Position numbers and translations under genes: made by a program. The notes beneath the pieces were generated by a model. It saw nothing but the letters and a program-made list of their open reading frames with translations, made no database searches and was not told the origin of the DNA. A stretch of 64,000 nucleotides of DNA from Kitagawia praeruptora. Its lineage: Eukaryota > Streptophyta > Magnoliopsida > Apiales > Apiaceae. Position 1 is the first letter of the stretch, and every line of letters starts with the position of its first letter. The stretch is from assembly GCA_037693485.1 (NCBI GenBank), contig CM075345.1:451501-515500 (forward strand), read 5' to 3'. Shown in pieces: positions 1 through 12,214 of the stretch.

Positions 1-529
1 AATTCTAGAAATTCCTATTTTGCCTTTATTCGAAGTGTAATTGTATTTTTGGTATTAAAACCTATTTCTAGTTGTATTAGAGGTTAATTTTCTTGTTTGG
101 CAAGATATCTAGGCCTATAAAAACACATCTTACCCTTGTAAAAGGGATCGTTTTTTTACTGTAACATAGAATTGCAAGGGAGAAAAGGAGAAGGAGAATC
201 AACGCTCATGACAAGCAACGGATCAAGATCTACTTCATCTTTTGTGTTCTTTTTCTATTAATATTATTACTTCCATTCATACTTGGTTTAATATCATGTT
301 TTCATCAAATCCCATGGTGACGAACGGTCCAATTATGAACTAATCGTTGTCATTGGATTCTAACGGATTTATTAATGTAACTTTGTAGTTTGATTGCTTT
401 AAAGATATATGTGTGGTGAATTCTTGATATCCTCGTATGGTTAATCTTAATGCTTTTAGATGCGTAGCTAACATCTAAATTGAATTGTTAATCTCTTGTG
501 AAGTGAAAGTGGATCTTGAGATTTAGAAC
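1..529 (+). repeat. Left part of a diverged gypsy-type LTR remnant
   Basis: No coding sequence is visible. The stretch has the layout of the gypsy LTRs found later in the window: an AT-rich upstream part, a TATA-like CTATAAAAA at about 115-123 followed by ACACATCT, then a purine-rich leader. The G LTRs carry CTATATAAACACATCT at the equivalent place (19464-19479). Copia element C1 splits this remnant at 529/5385, and the 5-bp AGAAC duplication confirms that both halves were once continuous. The start of the LTR lies outside the window. A PBS or internal region cannot be seen, so it may be a solo LTR. Assignment by layout only. Confidence 0.4.
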
Positions 530-828
530 TGTAGAAGCCAAAACAGATAACTCAACTCACACACAGACTTAATACTTTAGCTTGTATGTAAACGATAGAG
601 AGAGTACTAAAAGCAGATGCCTTCTTGATTGATTAAGATAACAAAGGAAATAACAGTACTTAAAGGAAAACAGAAAACAAGATAAACGATAAACTAGCTA
701 CTTCTTCTCCTAACAACTTTCAACCACATCCACTTCCTAACCTACCCATACGACCAAGTCATTTATTCCTACAAACTAGGGTGACATCTGCATAATATAA
801 ATAAGCCACATTTCAAATTAAACCAACA
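530..828 (-). repeat. C1 3' LTR
   Basis: 299 bp, the downstream LTR in the sense (minus) direction. It matches 5077-5384 nearly base for base apart from a 9-bp deletion and scattered substitutions. Sense ends are TGTTGG and CTACA. The 5-bp AGAAC at 525-529 matches 5385-5389. Confidence 0.93.
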
Positions 829-848
829 TATTCCCTCCTAATTTGAAA
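811..848 (-). promoter_or_regulatory. C1 polypurine tract inside an inverted repeat
   Basis: Sense-strand PPT AGGAGGGAATA ends at the LTR boundary (829/828). It is bracketed by a perfect 10-bp inverted repeat, TTTCAAATTA at 811-820 and TAATTTGAAA at 839-848. One arm is in the LTR, starting exactly 8 nt from its end, and the other is in the internal region overlapping the pol stop codon (838-840). The PPT primes plus-strand synthesis. The flanking stem recurs in all five copia elements of this window. Confidence 0.8.
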
Positions 849-3800
849 CGGGTTTCTGTAAACTTTTTATACCCAGCAAGGCACGCATCTTCTCAAACTT
901 AATAGTAGTCATTGCCTTCGTCAACACATCTGCGCGTTGCTCCTCAGTGTTCACGTACCTGATAACAATTTCCCCTCGTTCAACACATTCGCGAATGAAG
1001 TAATAGCGAATGTCTATGTGTTTACTCCTTCCATGAAATACAGGGTTCTTCGCCAAATCAATCGCAGATTTATTGTCCACATATATGATCACAGGACCAA
1101 GTTTGCACCTGATTATTTCACTCAGTAAGTTCCTTAGCCAAACACCTTGACAAGCCGCACCAGTTGCCACCATGAATTCTGCTTCACACGAAGACAAAGC
1201 CACGCATCTTTGCTTCTGTGAAACCCAAGTTATGAGACTTTCATCCAAGTAGAATGCCACTATTCCTGTACTCCTTCGATCCTCGATGTTCCCATCAAAA
1301 TCACTGTCCGAAAAACCAGACAAGATGTAGTTGCCAGCCCCTTTCGAATAGATCAACCCATAATCCAATGTCCCTTTTATGTATCTCAGAATTCACTTGA
1401 CTTCCGTTTGATGCAATGCAGTTGGGCATTCCATGTATCTGTTAACTATTCCGACAACATATGCTATGTCCGGACGCGTATGCACCAAGTATCTCAGCCC
1501 ACCTATTACACTCTTGAATTGGGTGGGATTCACAGCGTTTCCCTTCTCGTCCTTGTCAATCTGAATCTTTGTCTCCATGGGATATTTAACTGACCTGTAG
1601 TCAGCCATTCCAGCTCTCTCAAGCAATTTCTTTGCATATGCCGTCTGTGTAAGTTCAATTTTCCCCTCCAGTTGACTCACCTCTATTCCCAAGTAATACG
1701 ACAACTTGCCTAAATCACTCATCTCCCATCTGCTTCTTAAACTTCTTGATACTTGAGACACTAGTTCCGATAATTAGCATATCGTCCACATAAACACCAA
1801 TGACCAATGCTTCATCTCCCTCTTGTTTTATATATACGGCATGCTCATAGGGGCACTTGCTAAAACCCAAGCTCAAAAGATATTTGTTCAATCTGGCATA
1901 CCATGCACGCGGTGCCTGACGTAGCCCATACAACGCCTTAATAAGTCTATACACCAAGTGCTCTTTTCCTTCTTTAATAAAGCCTTCCGGCTGTGAAACA
2001 AAAACTGTCTCTTGTAGTTCCCCATTCAAGAAGGCTGACTTCACGTCCAAGTGATGCACCTCCCAACCATGTTTAGCAGCTAAAGCCAACAACAAACGCA
2101 CCGTTTCTAGCCGAGTCACCGGGGCAAACACTTCATCAAAATCTACGCCTTATTTTTGTACATAACCCTTCGCCACGAGTCTCGCTTTGTGCTTGACAAC
2201 TTCACCATTCTTGTCTCTCTTCAATTTAAACACCCATTTCAGACCTATTGCCTTATGCCCAGGTAGTAGTTCGGTTAATTGCCAAGTATTATTCTTCCTT
2301 ATAGCTTCGATTTCTGCCTCCATTGCCTGCTTCCATGCTGGTTCTATAGCTGCTTGTTTGAAATTTGTTGGTTCGTCAATACCAACGAACAGCAGTTCAT
2401 CCTCTAGTATCATCTGTTCTGTCTCAGCATATATATCACTAAGTGACCTGAACTTCCTGGGCTCAGTACTTCCGTCATACATATCAGATCGAATACTCCT
2501 TCCTTCACCTGATTCAGGCATCGTGTTTGGTGAGTAAGATTCCCCTGAGCTATAGCCACCTGGTGAGTAAGATTCCCCTGAGCTATAGCCACATGGTATG
2601 GCTGGTTCCACCTCTGTGACATCTTCATTCTCCATGACTGAATGAATTTCTCAAACTGTGAACATATCGTGGTTAGCAGACAACTCCTGCTCTTGCATTT
2701 CATTCCATTCCCAAGAATTGTGTTCCTCAAAAATTACATCTCGACTTACTGAAATCTTCCCAGTCATTGGATCGAACAACCTATAAGCTTTGGTTCCAGA
2801 TTCATTGCCAAGATGTACCATTTTCTGACTTCGATCACTGAGATTGGTGGTATGCACGCTGGGTAGCTTCATGTATGCAACACAACCAAACACACAGACA
2901 TGTGTCACATCTGGCTTCTTTTCTTTTCACGCCTCATATGGAGTGATTCCTGATACTGTTCTTGTGGGTAGTCGGTTAAGTAGGTATGTAGAGTGTCTCA
3001 CAGCCTCTCCCCAGAAATGAGATGGCAATTTCATTCCTTTTAGCAAACTACGAGCCATTACCACGACGGTCCTGTTTCATCTCTCGACGACCCCATTTTG
3101 TTGGGGTGAGTAAGGAGCTGTGAAATGACGAGTGATACCAGCCTCATCACAGTAAGCTGTAAAATCCCTTGACATGAATTCCCCACCTCGATCTGTTCTA
3201 AGTACCTTGATTTTCATCTCCGACTCCTTATCGACCTTAACTCGAAACTTTTTGAAAGCTTCAAATGCCTCATCCTTACTTTTAAGCATGAAAGTCCACA
3301 TCATTCGACTAAAGTCGTCGACCAAGAGTAGAAAGTATTTGTTGCCTCCTGTTGTGCTTGGCGAGATTGGCCCACAAAGGTCGCCATGAATCAATTCCAG
3401 AGCTTGTTTGGCATGAAAAAAAGATTGCTGAGGGAATGGCTTTCGTGTTTATTTTGACATCAAACACCCGACACATGCTTCCTTAGGCTTCTCAAACTTT
3501 GGTAGTCCATATGCCATATTGTTTTTGGACATCATCATCATGGCCTGTAAATTGACATGACCAAATCTGGTGTGCCAAAGCCATGTCAATTCCTCCACCT
3601 TTGACATCATACAGGTGGGCACACTGGTCTCCAGGATTATTTTGTACAGTCGATTTCCCGATCTTTTCACCTTCATAATTAGTCTCCGTAGCTCATCATA
3701 AATCCACATGAACTCGCCCCTCATTACTACTTCTTTTCCTGTTTCTGAAAGTTGTCCAAGAGATATAATATTATTGCAAAGATTAGGGATATAATATACC

Positions 3801-5050
3801 TCATTGAATATCAGTTCCTCTCCGTTCTTGCAAGTAAATCCGATTGAGCCTTTCCCTTTGATGTCAACAGTGGATCCATCGCCAAACCTGACCTGGCCAG
3901 TTACTCCTTCATCCAAATCCTTAAATTTCCCTCGATAACCCGTCATGTGGTTGCTCGCCCCGTTGTCAAGGTACCATACATTCGACTCGACCCTTCCATC
4001 TTCGCCTTGCCTCAGCTTTGGCTTCAACTCTCCTTCATTCAGAAGCAATTTCTTCTTTTCTTCATCTGACTTGCACTGTGTAAATAACAGGACTGGCTCT
4101 TTGTCTTGTGTAATGTGTAAATTAGCTTCAGTTCTTTGTTCTCGATCTCTTTCACCCTTGTCACGACGTGGTTTACGACATTCAGCCGCATAGTGTCCAT
4201 GAAGGCTACAATTAAAGCATCTAACTTTGCTTCGATCACGTCCCCAACGGCCACTCTGGTTCTTTTGTCCTGATGAGGTCTCAGTTCCTCCTTTGCCAGA
4301 TCGTTTCATCCATTCTTCTTTCGTAAGCAACAACTGCCCATCACTGCTTTCTCTTTTTCTCCATTCATCCTCAGTCAACAACAATTGTGCCCCACTGTTT
4401 TCCGTCTGTCCTTTGAGTCTTTCTTCATGTGCTTTAAGAGACCCCACTGTTTCCTCAGTAGTCATCGACTCAAGATTTCCAAACTGCTCAATGGTAGAGG
4501 TGATCTGCAGAAACTTTGATGGTACAGCCCTGAGTAGCTTCTTTACAACATATGCTTCTGCTACACTTTCTCCCAACGTTCAAATATATGTCACCAAACC
4601 ATTAAGCTTCATACCAAATTCGTCAATCGATTCCGTGTCCTTCATATTTAAGGACTCAAATTCAGCCTTCAGTGTCTGGACTCTAGCTTTCTTAACCCGA
4701 TCTACTCCCAGATACAATGTCTTCACTGCTTCCCAGGCCTCCTTGGCTGTTTTCTTTTCGGCTAATGACAACAACACATCCTCTGGAATACCTTGGTAGA
4801 TTGCTGCTAGTGCCATTTTGTCAGTCTTCTCCGCGACCTCGGCCTTCTCGTCTACAGGCTCAACAGCTTCCCACACACCTTGGGCTTGCATGAAAACCTT
4901 CATTTTCATGGACCATGCAGTGTAGTTGGTCTTCGTCAGCATCGGGTAATTCAGTCCCACCGAGTTCTCTTTGCTCTTAACTGTCTCCATCGTCTTTGTT
5001 TTGGATGTCTCTTCTTTGGATGTTGTACCTTTGGGCATATACTTTGGCAT
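838..5050 (-). pseudogene. C1 gag-pol polyprotein pseudogene
   Basis: The probable start ATG is at 5050; the frame opens slightly upstream only through a non-ATG codon. Gag has a UBN2-like region (motif YTAWSMKMKVF) and a CCHC knuckle CFNCSLHGHYAAEC near 4215-4175. Protease has WYLDNGASNHMTG near 3955, with DNG in place of the usual DSG. A GAG-pre-integrase block (LWHTRFGHVN) and an integrase core (HGDLCGP, DDFSRMMW, RTDRGGEF, PQQNGVVER) follow. Reverse transcriptase shows DVKSAFLNG and YVDDMLI, and RNase H shows SSCEAEFM. In-frame stops lie near 4580, 3449, 3077, 2905, 2651, 2150 and 1393, and a frameshift near 1735. Each stop fits one transition from a Gln, Arg or Trp codon. The lineage within copia was not determined. 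Confidence 0.93.
2528..2593 (-). repeat. 33-bp tandem duplication in the C1 pol spacer
   Basis: Two consecutive 33-bp copies begin TGGTGAGTAAGATTCCCC. They encode a repeated GYSSGESYSP peptide in the variable linker between integrase and reverse transcriptase. Being in frame (33 = 11 codons) it would not have broken the polyprotein. Confidence 0.85.
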
Positions 5051-5062
5051 ATACCCTTTCAA

Positions 5063-5074
5063 GCTCTGATACCA
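5063..5074 (-). promoter_or_regulatory. C1 primer-binding site (initiator tRNA-Met)
   Basis: The sense sequence TGGTATCAGAGC, 2 nt after the 5' LTR, is the standard complement to the 3' end of plant initiator tRNA-Met and the usual copia minus-strand primer site. Confidence 0.93.
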
Positions 5075-5076
5075 CG

Positions 5077-5384
5077 TGTAGAAGCCAAAACAGATAACTC
5101 AACTCACACACAGACTTAATACTTTAGCTTGTATGTAAACGACAGAGAGAGTACTAAAAGCAGATGCCTTCTTGATTGATTATGATAACAAAGGAAATAA
5201 CAGTACTTAAAGGAAAATCGAAAACAAGATAAACGATAAACTAGCTACTTCTTCTCTTAACAACTTTCAACCACATCCACTTCCTAACCAACCTAACCTA
5301 CCCATACGACCAAGTCATTTATTCCTACAAACTAGGGTGACATCTGCATAATATAAATAAGCCACGTTTCAAATTAAACCAACA
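5077..5384 (-). repeat. C1 5' LTR
   Basis: 308 bp, the upstream LTR in the sense direction, homologous to 530-828. It carries an extra CCAACCTAA-type 9-bp segment absent from the other copy. It is followed in the sense direction by the PBS and flanked outside by the AGAAC target duplication. Confidence 0.93.
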
Positions 5385-5961
5385 AGAACTTGCCATGCTA
5401 GCATAGGTTCATAATTGTTTAACAATATGATTTGTGGTGTGAGATGAAAATACTTATACTGCCCTGTGTGATCTTAATGGATAACTTGTTCTTCAACCAT
5501 TATGTTTTCAAATTCTATAAACATATAGGGTCTAAGCATAATTGGTGTCTATTCATCTTCTATCTCTTTTGTGGATGTATGGGTAGTTTGGTATACATAT
5601 GCTGACAGGTAGCGTGTACTTGTTTCGTGTTATCCGATCAGATATCAAAATCATCACATGTATGGATGAAAGGCGTCAACTCTAGGCAAAGTAGATAATG
5701 AAGTTGGAGTCCCATGTTTATGCTCATAAAAGTAATCAGTTTAAATTCTTATTAGTTAATTAATTCTTAGTTTGTTAATTTGCTTTTCAGTTATTTTTAG
5801 TTAATCAAAACCAATCTTGTTAATTGTCTTAGCAGTGAATTAAAACCATAAATTGTTGCATAGGTACTAACTGAATTAAAAACCAGATCTATGTGGGAAC
5901 AAACTCAACTTATATCTATATTACTTGTGATCACGTACGCTTGCGTGATTTTGTGTTAACA
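5385..5961 (+). repeat. Right part of the diverged gypsy-type LTR remnant
   Basis: This continues the remnant interrupted by C1. Its last 50 bases (TGATCACGTACGCTTGCGTG and following) resemble the GCGCTTGCGG end of the G LTRs at 28619-28630. No PBS follows, so a solo LTR or a truncated element is most likely. The end near 5961 is a guess from a terminal TTAACA. Confidence 0.35.
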
Positions 5962-6939
5962 CTCAAATATCGGGTTGGGACACCATTGAGATATTATTGT
6001 TTTGATGTATTATCGATAATTATTTTGATTAATAACACAAGTTGGGACGTAATTGCTTCTACGTCAAATATTTGTGTGTTCTTGTTTTGTTTTTACTTAT
6101 TGATTTGATTAGAAGTAGAAGTGATATTTGAATAACGTGTAATCGCGTTTTGATGGATCTTGTTAACAAATCAATTGATTATGTGTGTTCAGTATTGGTT
6201 GTTTGTGAATCTTGGATTGTGTAATCCCCTAACCGTTACAATTTCCCTATGTAGTGGTTTACTGATGGGTGAGACTCCTCCCCGCATCCTTCTATGTAGA
6301 TGGGAAGGGATTGGACGAACAAGGCTATTTTTGTTTGTGTAAGATAGGTATACCAAAGACAAAGCATATTGCGAAGATTTTGAGAAACATGCCATGCAAA
6401 AGGGGAAGACTAAAATATTTTGCAAGTACTATACGATTCTTGGAACCACCTTAAATTTTTAAAAAGGATAACATGGGAAATGAGATTACAGCCATTTGGT
6501 ATACACTAGTTCTCTACCCAATATTGCAATGAACTGTCCTTTCCAACTTCATATGTGTGTAACTGCAATGGAGAAAACCCATTAGTATTTGTTGGGCCAA
6601 GAAGCCCATGAAGAAGAAATAAAGACCTTATGTAGAGAATTTATTAGATTGTATTAGGCTCAAAGCCTTGTAATTGTTTATTAGGTTGTAGTTGTTTATT
6701 GGTCATGAAGCCCACTAATGTAAAAACTTAGTAAGCAAGTAAGTTAGTTAGAAAGGGGGTTCCACAAAGGAATAGGACCCAATAAACCAAACCCTTTGTC
6801 CCACTTGTAAAAGGTTGACAATTTTAATAAGAGAGAGAATTTCTAAATAGAGAGAGAAATCTGTATTCTTTATTAAAAGTAGAAACCCCCTTTAAATGGT
6901 ATGGCATGCCAAGCATACCGCGATATGTCACTAAATATT
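5962..6939. other. Intergenic AT-rich DNA, no gene recognised
   Basis: Short open frames of about 60-78 codons around 6190-6454 overlap on both strands and match nothing I recognise, so none is called. 6590-6860 contains repeated GCCCA(C/T) words and a GAGAGAGAAT-rich stretch of the kind seen in LTRs, but I found no matching second copy here. Confidence 0.4.
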
Positions 6940-7635
6940 AAATTAATTTAATTAATTAAAATAATAATATTGTATATTAATTTGATTTAAAAGTGAAGTT
7001 ATATACTAGTAGTCTATTAACTAAAAATCAAAATAAAAGTCGAGAATATAGTATTATATACAACTTAGGGCTCCATTAATTAATATTCGAAAAGTATCTA
7101 CAATAGATTAATAGTAAATATAATTAATAATATAGCTACTCTTATATTACCAGAGTGAAGTTATATAAATTTAATTAATTAAAATAATACTTTTAATATT
7201 AATTTAATTTAATAGTGAAATTATGTACTAGGAGTTTATTAACTAAAAATCGAAATAAAATTCGAGAATCTAGTATTATATACAATTTAGGGCTCCAGTA
7301 ATTAATATTTAAAAAGTATCTATAATATATTAATAATAAATACAATTATTCTATAATAGATTAATGATAAATAAAAAAATTAATAATAGATCTACTCTTA
7401 TATTACCAGAGTGAAGTTATATAAATTTAATTAATTAAAATAATAATGTTAAATATAAATTTAATTTAATAGTGAAGTTATATACTAGGAGTTTATTAAC
7501 TAACAATCGAAATAAAAGTCGAGAATATAGCATTATATACAACTTGAGGCTCCATTAATTAATATTTAAAAAGTATCTATAATAGATTAATAATAAATAC
7601 AATTAATAATATAGCTACTCTTATATTACCGGATC
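6940..7635. repeat. Three-unit AT-rich tandem repeat
   Basis: A unit of about 222-257 bp occurs three times in a row. Landmarks are AGTGAAGTTATATACTA (6992, about 7214, 7471), GGCTCCATTAATTAATATT, and CTACTCTTATATTACC (about 7134, 7391, 7614). The middle unit is lengthened by an internal duplication of an AATAGATTAAT-containing segment. No ORF. Confidence 0.85.
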
Positions 7636-8738
7636 TCCATACTTTTAGTTGGTTAACATATATTATAATCAATTATAAATATTGGTTCATGTTCGTTGGA
7701 GAACCCTTAAACGGAAAAACTAATTAAGAACTCTTACATATATTTCATAACAACATATATTTTATTATATATAGATTAGAGGTAAAGTCGTCCATAAACA
7801 CAAAATATATAATTTAGAGACAATTCATATTTGATTGACAATCATAATCATACACCAAATCAATCACAAAATCCATCATTAACATCATAAAAAAATTTCA
7901 ATATTCTCTCCAATCGTGAGAATACTCAAGTTATGGTATAAATACAATATGAGATTAAATGTTCAACAGCAGAAAATTCAAATACAAGTAAGTTCAATTG
8001 CACAACTTTAGAATTCATGTGGTTGACTTCAAAATTTGGATGCATAACTTTTAAGTTCAGTTGTAGAACATTATAATTATGATATAAATATATTCTGAGA
8101 TAATAGTGTTCAGCGACATAATGTTGTTAAAAAAGTAAGTTCAGTTGTAGAATTTTGTAACAAAATAAAATATTTTTACTACGAAACAAAATAGGTTCTG
8201 CAATAAAATCCTATTATTTCGGGGATTATTTTTTGTAAAATAAGTTTAATAAAATAAATTATAATTTTTGAAGAAAGAAGATTGAAAAAATTGAAAAAAT
8301 CAGCCAAAAGTTATGTGAGATAAAAAATATTAATAAAAATAAAAGATTTTAATAAATGATTCATTAATTAAATTTCCTTATTTCAATTAATTAAACTAAT
8401 AGTGTAGTTTTTATTTTCAACGACACCCTTACAAAAATTAGTTAAAAATGAATTGAATCTGGACAGTTGATTTAGAAGTAATCCAATGACTAATAATGGT
8501 TCTTTAGTTCTCTTTTAGTGTTTGGTTCTCTCTTAATCCCGACCCTATAAATATTATTGATAGTTAAATTATGATCAACTGAAACATTGGTTTTTTCTAA
8601 AATATTAGTATCAAAATAAGTAAATGCATTAAATTATTTAATCGAAATAATATGATAAAAAGTTTTATTTTTAAAAAAAATTAAAAAATAGAAATTTAAA
8701 ATAATGAATCACGATCCGGATTTCGCAGGGGTTATCGG
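7636..8738. other. AT-rich DNA, possible old DNA-transposon remnant
   Basis: No gene. GGAGAACC near 7697 and GGTTCTCT-like words at 8497-8535 are in opposite orientation, which could be the worn ends of a non-autonomous transposon, but no target duplication or clear termini are visible. GTTCAGTTGTAGAA occurs twice (near 8056 and 8140). Confidence 0.3.
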
Positions 8739-8935
8739 TAGGGGTGTAAGCGGTGCGGTGCGGTTCGGTTTTTGGCGGTTTTGGCGGTTTTTTAGTTTTG
8801 GCGGTTTTTGAAATTTCCAACCACAACCGCACTAGCGGTTGCGATTATCCGCACTTGCGGTTGCGATTAAAGTCGCGGTTATGCGGTGCGGTTTGCGGTT
8901 CAACCACCTATCAAAACTTGTATTTAAAATATTGA
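8739..8935. repeat. hAT left subterminal GCGG-repeat region
   Basis: Repeated GCGGTGCGG, GGCGGTTTT and GCGGTTGCGATT words stand out against the AT-rich background, with copies on both strands (AACCGCA). The other end (about 11935-12114) carries the same words. In the Ac/hAT family subterminal repeats are transposase binding sites; that role is inferred here. Confidence 0.85.
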
Positions 8936-9332
8936 TACAAAAAAAAACTGAAGCTTAAAGGATAGTTTTTGTTGATCATTACATATTGCCAGTTTGCCAC
9001 GAATGTTGAATTAACATGTTTAATACATCCAGTCATAATAGAAAATAGAACACAAAACAGAATTTGAGAACACAAAAAAGAACATAGGCAGCCTAGTGCA
9101 GAAAAGTGTAGAATAGTGCAGAATAGGCCAAGCAGAATAGTCCAGAATAGGCCAAGCAGTCCAGCACTCAGCAGAGATCCTGAAAATTGAACACAAAAAA
9201 ACAATTACATAAATTTTTGAACAGACAACTTAGCTGAACAGACAACTTAGTTGACAGAACGAAATTGATTCTTGTAAAATGATCACACAATTCTAAATGG
9301 TAGCTGCTTACCATTTTACCAGCACTTTTTTA

Positions 9333-11555
9333 TTATTCTGGAACCTCAAAGTCCAAATCTTCATCAACATTTAGGTGAACAAACTCTGCAATCATAAATA
9401 TATAAAAAAGAGATTTATTAGATTACAAACAAGTTTGTCATGCTGAGAAAAAAAATAAGCAGGCCGAAAAGAATTTGTACATACCACTAGCAATTTCCTC
9501 AACTGAATCCAATTCAGTTATGACATCTCTTAGATCAAATGTGCTTTCTCTTGATCTCAACCAATTTTGAGCACAAACAAGAGCTTCAACTGTTCTAGGT
9601 CTTAAAGAACTTCTATAAGAACTTAAAATTCGCCCACCAGTACTAAAGGCAGATTCACTTGCAACGGTTGATACTGGAACACTCAAGACACTTCTAGCCA
9701 TCTTAGAAAGAATAGGATACTTAGAAGTATTCAACTTCCACCAATTCAGTATGTCAAACTGATTATCAGTGTCATTTACTAGTGCATCACTCAGATACTT
9801 ACACAAATCAAATTTATTATCATCAACTTCATTTTCTCTGATTTGTTCTAAAAACCTAGCTACCATAGACATAGTTGCAGAACTCTCACAAGCATTTTCA
9901 TGAGTTCCTACATCAATATTGTTATTGGAACCACCTTTACCATTAATATGTTCCTCCTCGAAACAAGAAAATAACTTGTTCAAACTATTCTCAACCTGCA
10001 CAACCATCTCAGTACATTTACTTGTACTATACATTTGAGCAAAACAGAAGTGCACGTACCTTAGTTTGAACCTTGGATCTAACACCACAGCAATGTACAA
10101 CAGGAAATTAATATTTTTATAATTATCCCAGTACTTCTCAAACTTACATTTCATCCTCGTCGCCATACTAGAGAGAAGTGGATCCTGACTTAGGATCAAA
10201 CTAGATAACCTTGTATGAATCTCAACAATTTCATGAAAAAACACATTACTTGTCACATATAATGAACCAGAAAATTTTAAAGTAACTTCATAAAACAACC
10301 TTAAGAACTTCAGAAATGTTCTAGCATTCCTCCAATCAAGCTCACTTGGAGGGCCAATATTTGAACGATCATTAAAGTAAGACAAATATTTTGAATCATC
10401 TTCGCCTAATCTCACAAAAGATTTTTCATATTTTTCGGCAAATTCAAGCATCATATAAGTGGAATTCCACCTGGTCTCCACATCAAGGCATAACTTACCC
10501 TTCGATTCTATTTTTTCTTTTTCTACACACTTATCAAAAGATAAAAGCCTTGAAGGTGAGGACCTCACATATCTCACAGCATTCCTAATCCTTATAATGC
10601 TAGCATCTTCTTCCTTCATACCATCTTGTACAACTAAATTTAAAATGTGAGCACAACAACGAACATGTAAGAATTCATTTTCTGCAATGGTGTGTTTCCA
10701 TCTTTTGGTTTTCCTTTTTAATTCTGCGATTGCTAAACTGTTCGAACTAGCATTGTCTAATGTCAAAGTAAAAATCTTATCAAGCCCCCACTCTAACAAC
10801 CATGATTCGATGCACCTACCAACAGTAACCCCTTTGTGGTTTGCAACCTGCCTAAAATTAATTATTCTTTTATTTAAATTCCAGTTAGAATCAATTCAAT
10901 GGGCTGTCAAACACATGTAGTTAATATTCTGAATTGAAGTCCAGGCATAGCTTGTTAAGCAAACACGTTGACCCTTTAACATTGACTTCAACTTAATTTT
11001 CTCTTCTCCATATATTTGCATACAATCTTTAGCAATCGTTACTCGCGATGGGATAGTGAATCTAGGCTCCAAAAGATTACTGTATGCTATAAATCCTTCC
11101 CCTTCCACAAATCTAAATGACAACTCATCACAAATTATCATCTTAGCTAATGCCTTCCTACACTCTTCATACTTATAAACATGGGGTTTTAATGAAACTG
11201 TAGGATTTGCACTACCATCACATTTCACTGCAAAATTCAACATAGTCTGTTTCTCATGATTAAACCTAAGAGGATACTTGTTGCACTGACTTTCTAAATG
11301 TGTCCTCATATTAGTAGTACCATTTCTTGTTTTTTGACGTGCATAGGAAACTCCACAATAATTACAAACAACTCGGGGATATTTGGGATCTTTATTTTTT
11401 GTGAAATGATCCCAAACATATGATTTTTTTCTACCATTTTTGGGTGGAGTTGGCGTACCTTCTTCAATATTTATTGGTGTATCAATTGTGTTGTTTATCT
11501 TCTCCTTTTGAGTTGGATCCTCTACATCCATAGTCGTCGGAGAATATGTTTCCAT
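9333..11555 (-). pseudogene. hAT transposase, one premature stop
   Basis: The reading frame starts at ATG 11555. A BED-type zinc finger spans residues about 46-91 (C64, C67, H86, C91). The frame is open through the transposase core to the C-terminal hAT dimerisation block (SVPVSTVASESAFSTGGR, near residues 610-640). Codon 220 (10898-10896) is TGA where context (CLTAH-stop-IDSNWNLNKR) calls for a Trp TGG. This is the only break I found. The frame then runs into a likely intron, donor G|GTATGT at 9484 and acceptor TTGCAG at 9386 (99 bp). A short last exon ends EDLDFEVPE at stop 9333. Unbroken product would be about 707 residues. A 3' splice-like AACACAG sits just before the ATG, suggesting a 5'-UTR intron. 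Confidence 0.93.
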
Positions 11556-12214
11556 TAGACCTGTGTTAAAAAAACATACAAATATTGATTAGATTTCATT
11601 AGTCACTTACAAAATTCCATACAATTTATTGTATACTAGAACTATTTACCACTTGGCACATAGTCACATACCAACGAAGAAGAAGAGGAAAAAAACTGAA
11701 GGCTGAAGCGGCTGTGATGTGAATGAAAAGAAATTGATGTAGTATTGTATACTAGTATGTTTAATGGGCTAGGGTTTTATTCTTTAATGGATCAGAAGCA
11801 CAAAAAGCCCAAACAACGTGAACTGATTAACTATGTTGTATTGTTGTGTAATCAGTAATGTAATTTATATTAGAATATACATATATGATTTATTAATTTA
11901 TATTTTTAAAAATATATAATTATATATATCTTGTGGTTTGCGGTTGCGGTTCGATTTTTTGCAGTTATTTAAAATCAAATCCGCAACCAACCCGCAAGTA
12001 TGCGAGTGGTTGCGGTTGCGATTTTGCGATTTTTCGATTATGGCGGTTTTTGCGGTTGCGATTACGAGTGGTTTGCGGTGCGATTGCGGTTTGCGGATAA
12101 TATTTACACCCCTAGTTATCGGCTAGTATTTATAATAATATAATATTATTATTCAATTATCCGATCGTATTATACTAAATTAAATCGATTATTATGATAT
12201 TATTCTCTACGATC

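Larger units (their letters stand above)
530..5384 (-). mobile_element. Ty1/copia retrotransposon C1, complete but decayed
   Basis: The element runs right to left. It has two LTRs (530-828 and 5077-5384) with TG...CA ends in the sense direction, and a perfect 5-bp target duplication, AGAAC, at 525-529 and 5385-5389. Two nt downstream of the 5' LTR lies a PBS complementary to initiator tRNA-Met. A polypurine tract sits against the 3' LTR. The single gag-pol reading frame has the copia order protease, integrase, reverse transcriptase, RNase H, but is interrupted by several stop codons and one frameshift, so it cannot be autonomous. The LTRs differ by a 9-bp indel and several substitutions, so it is older than C2 and C3. 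Confidence 0.95.
8739..12114 (-). mobile_element. hAT-superfamily DNA transposon, 3,376 bp
   Basis: The ends are complete. It starts TAGGGGTGTAAGC at 8739 and ends TTTACACCCCTA at 12114, giving an 11-bp terminal inverted repeat TAGGGGTGTAA. It is flanked by a perfect 8-bp duplication GTTATCGG (8731-8738 and 12115-12122), the hAT hallmark. Both ends carry dense GCGGTTGCG-type subterminal repeats. It encodes a BED-finger/hAT-dimerisation transposase on the minus strand. The transposase has one premature stop, so this copy is probably non-autonomous but could be moved in trans because its ends are intact. Confidence 0.97.

Noticed and set aside
6190..6454. Overlapping 60-78 codon ORFs on both strands
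   Set aside because: Short, no recognisable domain, and frames overlap each other; likely chance.
7690..8540. GGAGAACC/GGTTCTCT as ends of a defined DNA transposon
   Set aside because: No flanking duplication or precise terminal inverted repeat could be found, so only a possible remnant is noted.
8911..9204. 97-codon ORF at the left side of the hAT element
   Set aside because: Low-complexity hydrophobic translation of non-coding hAT DNA, with no homology I recognise.
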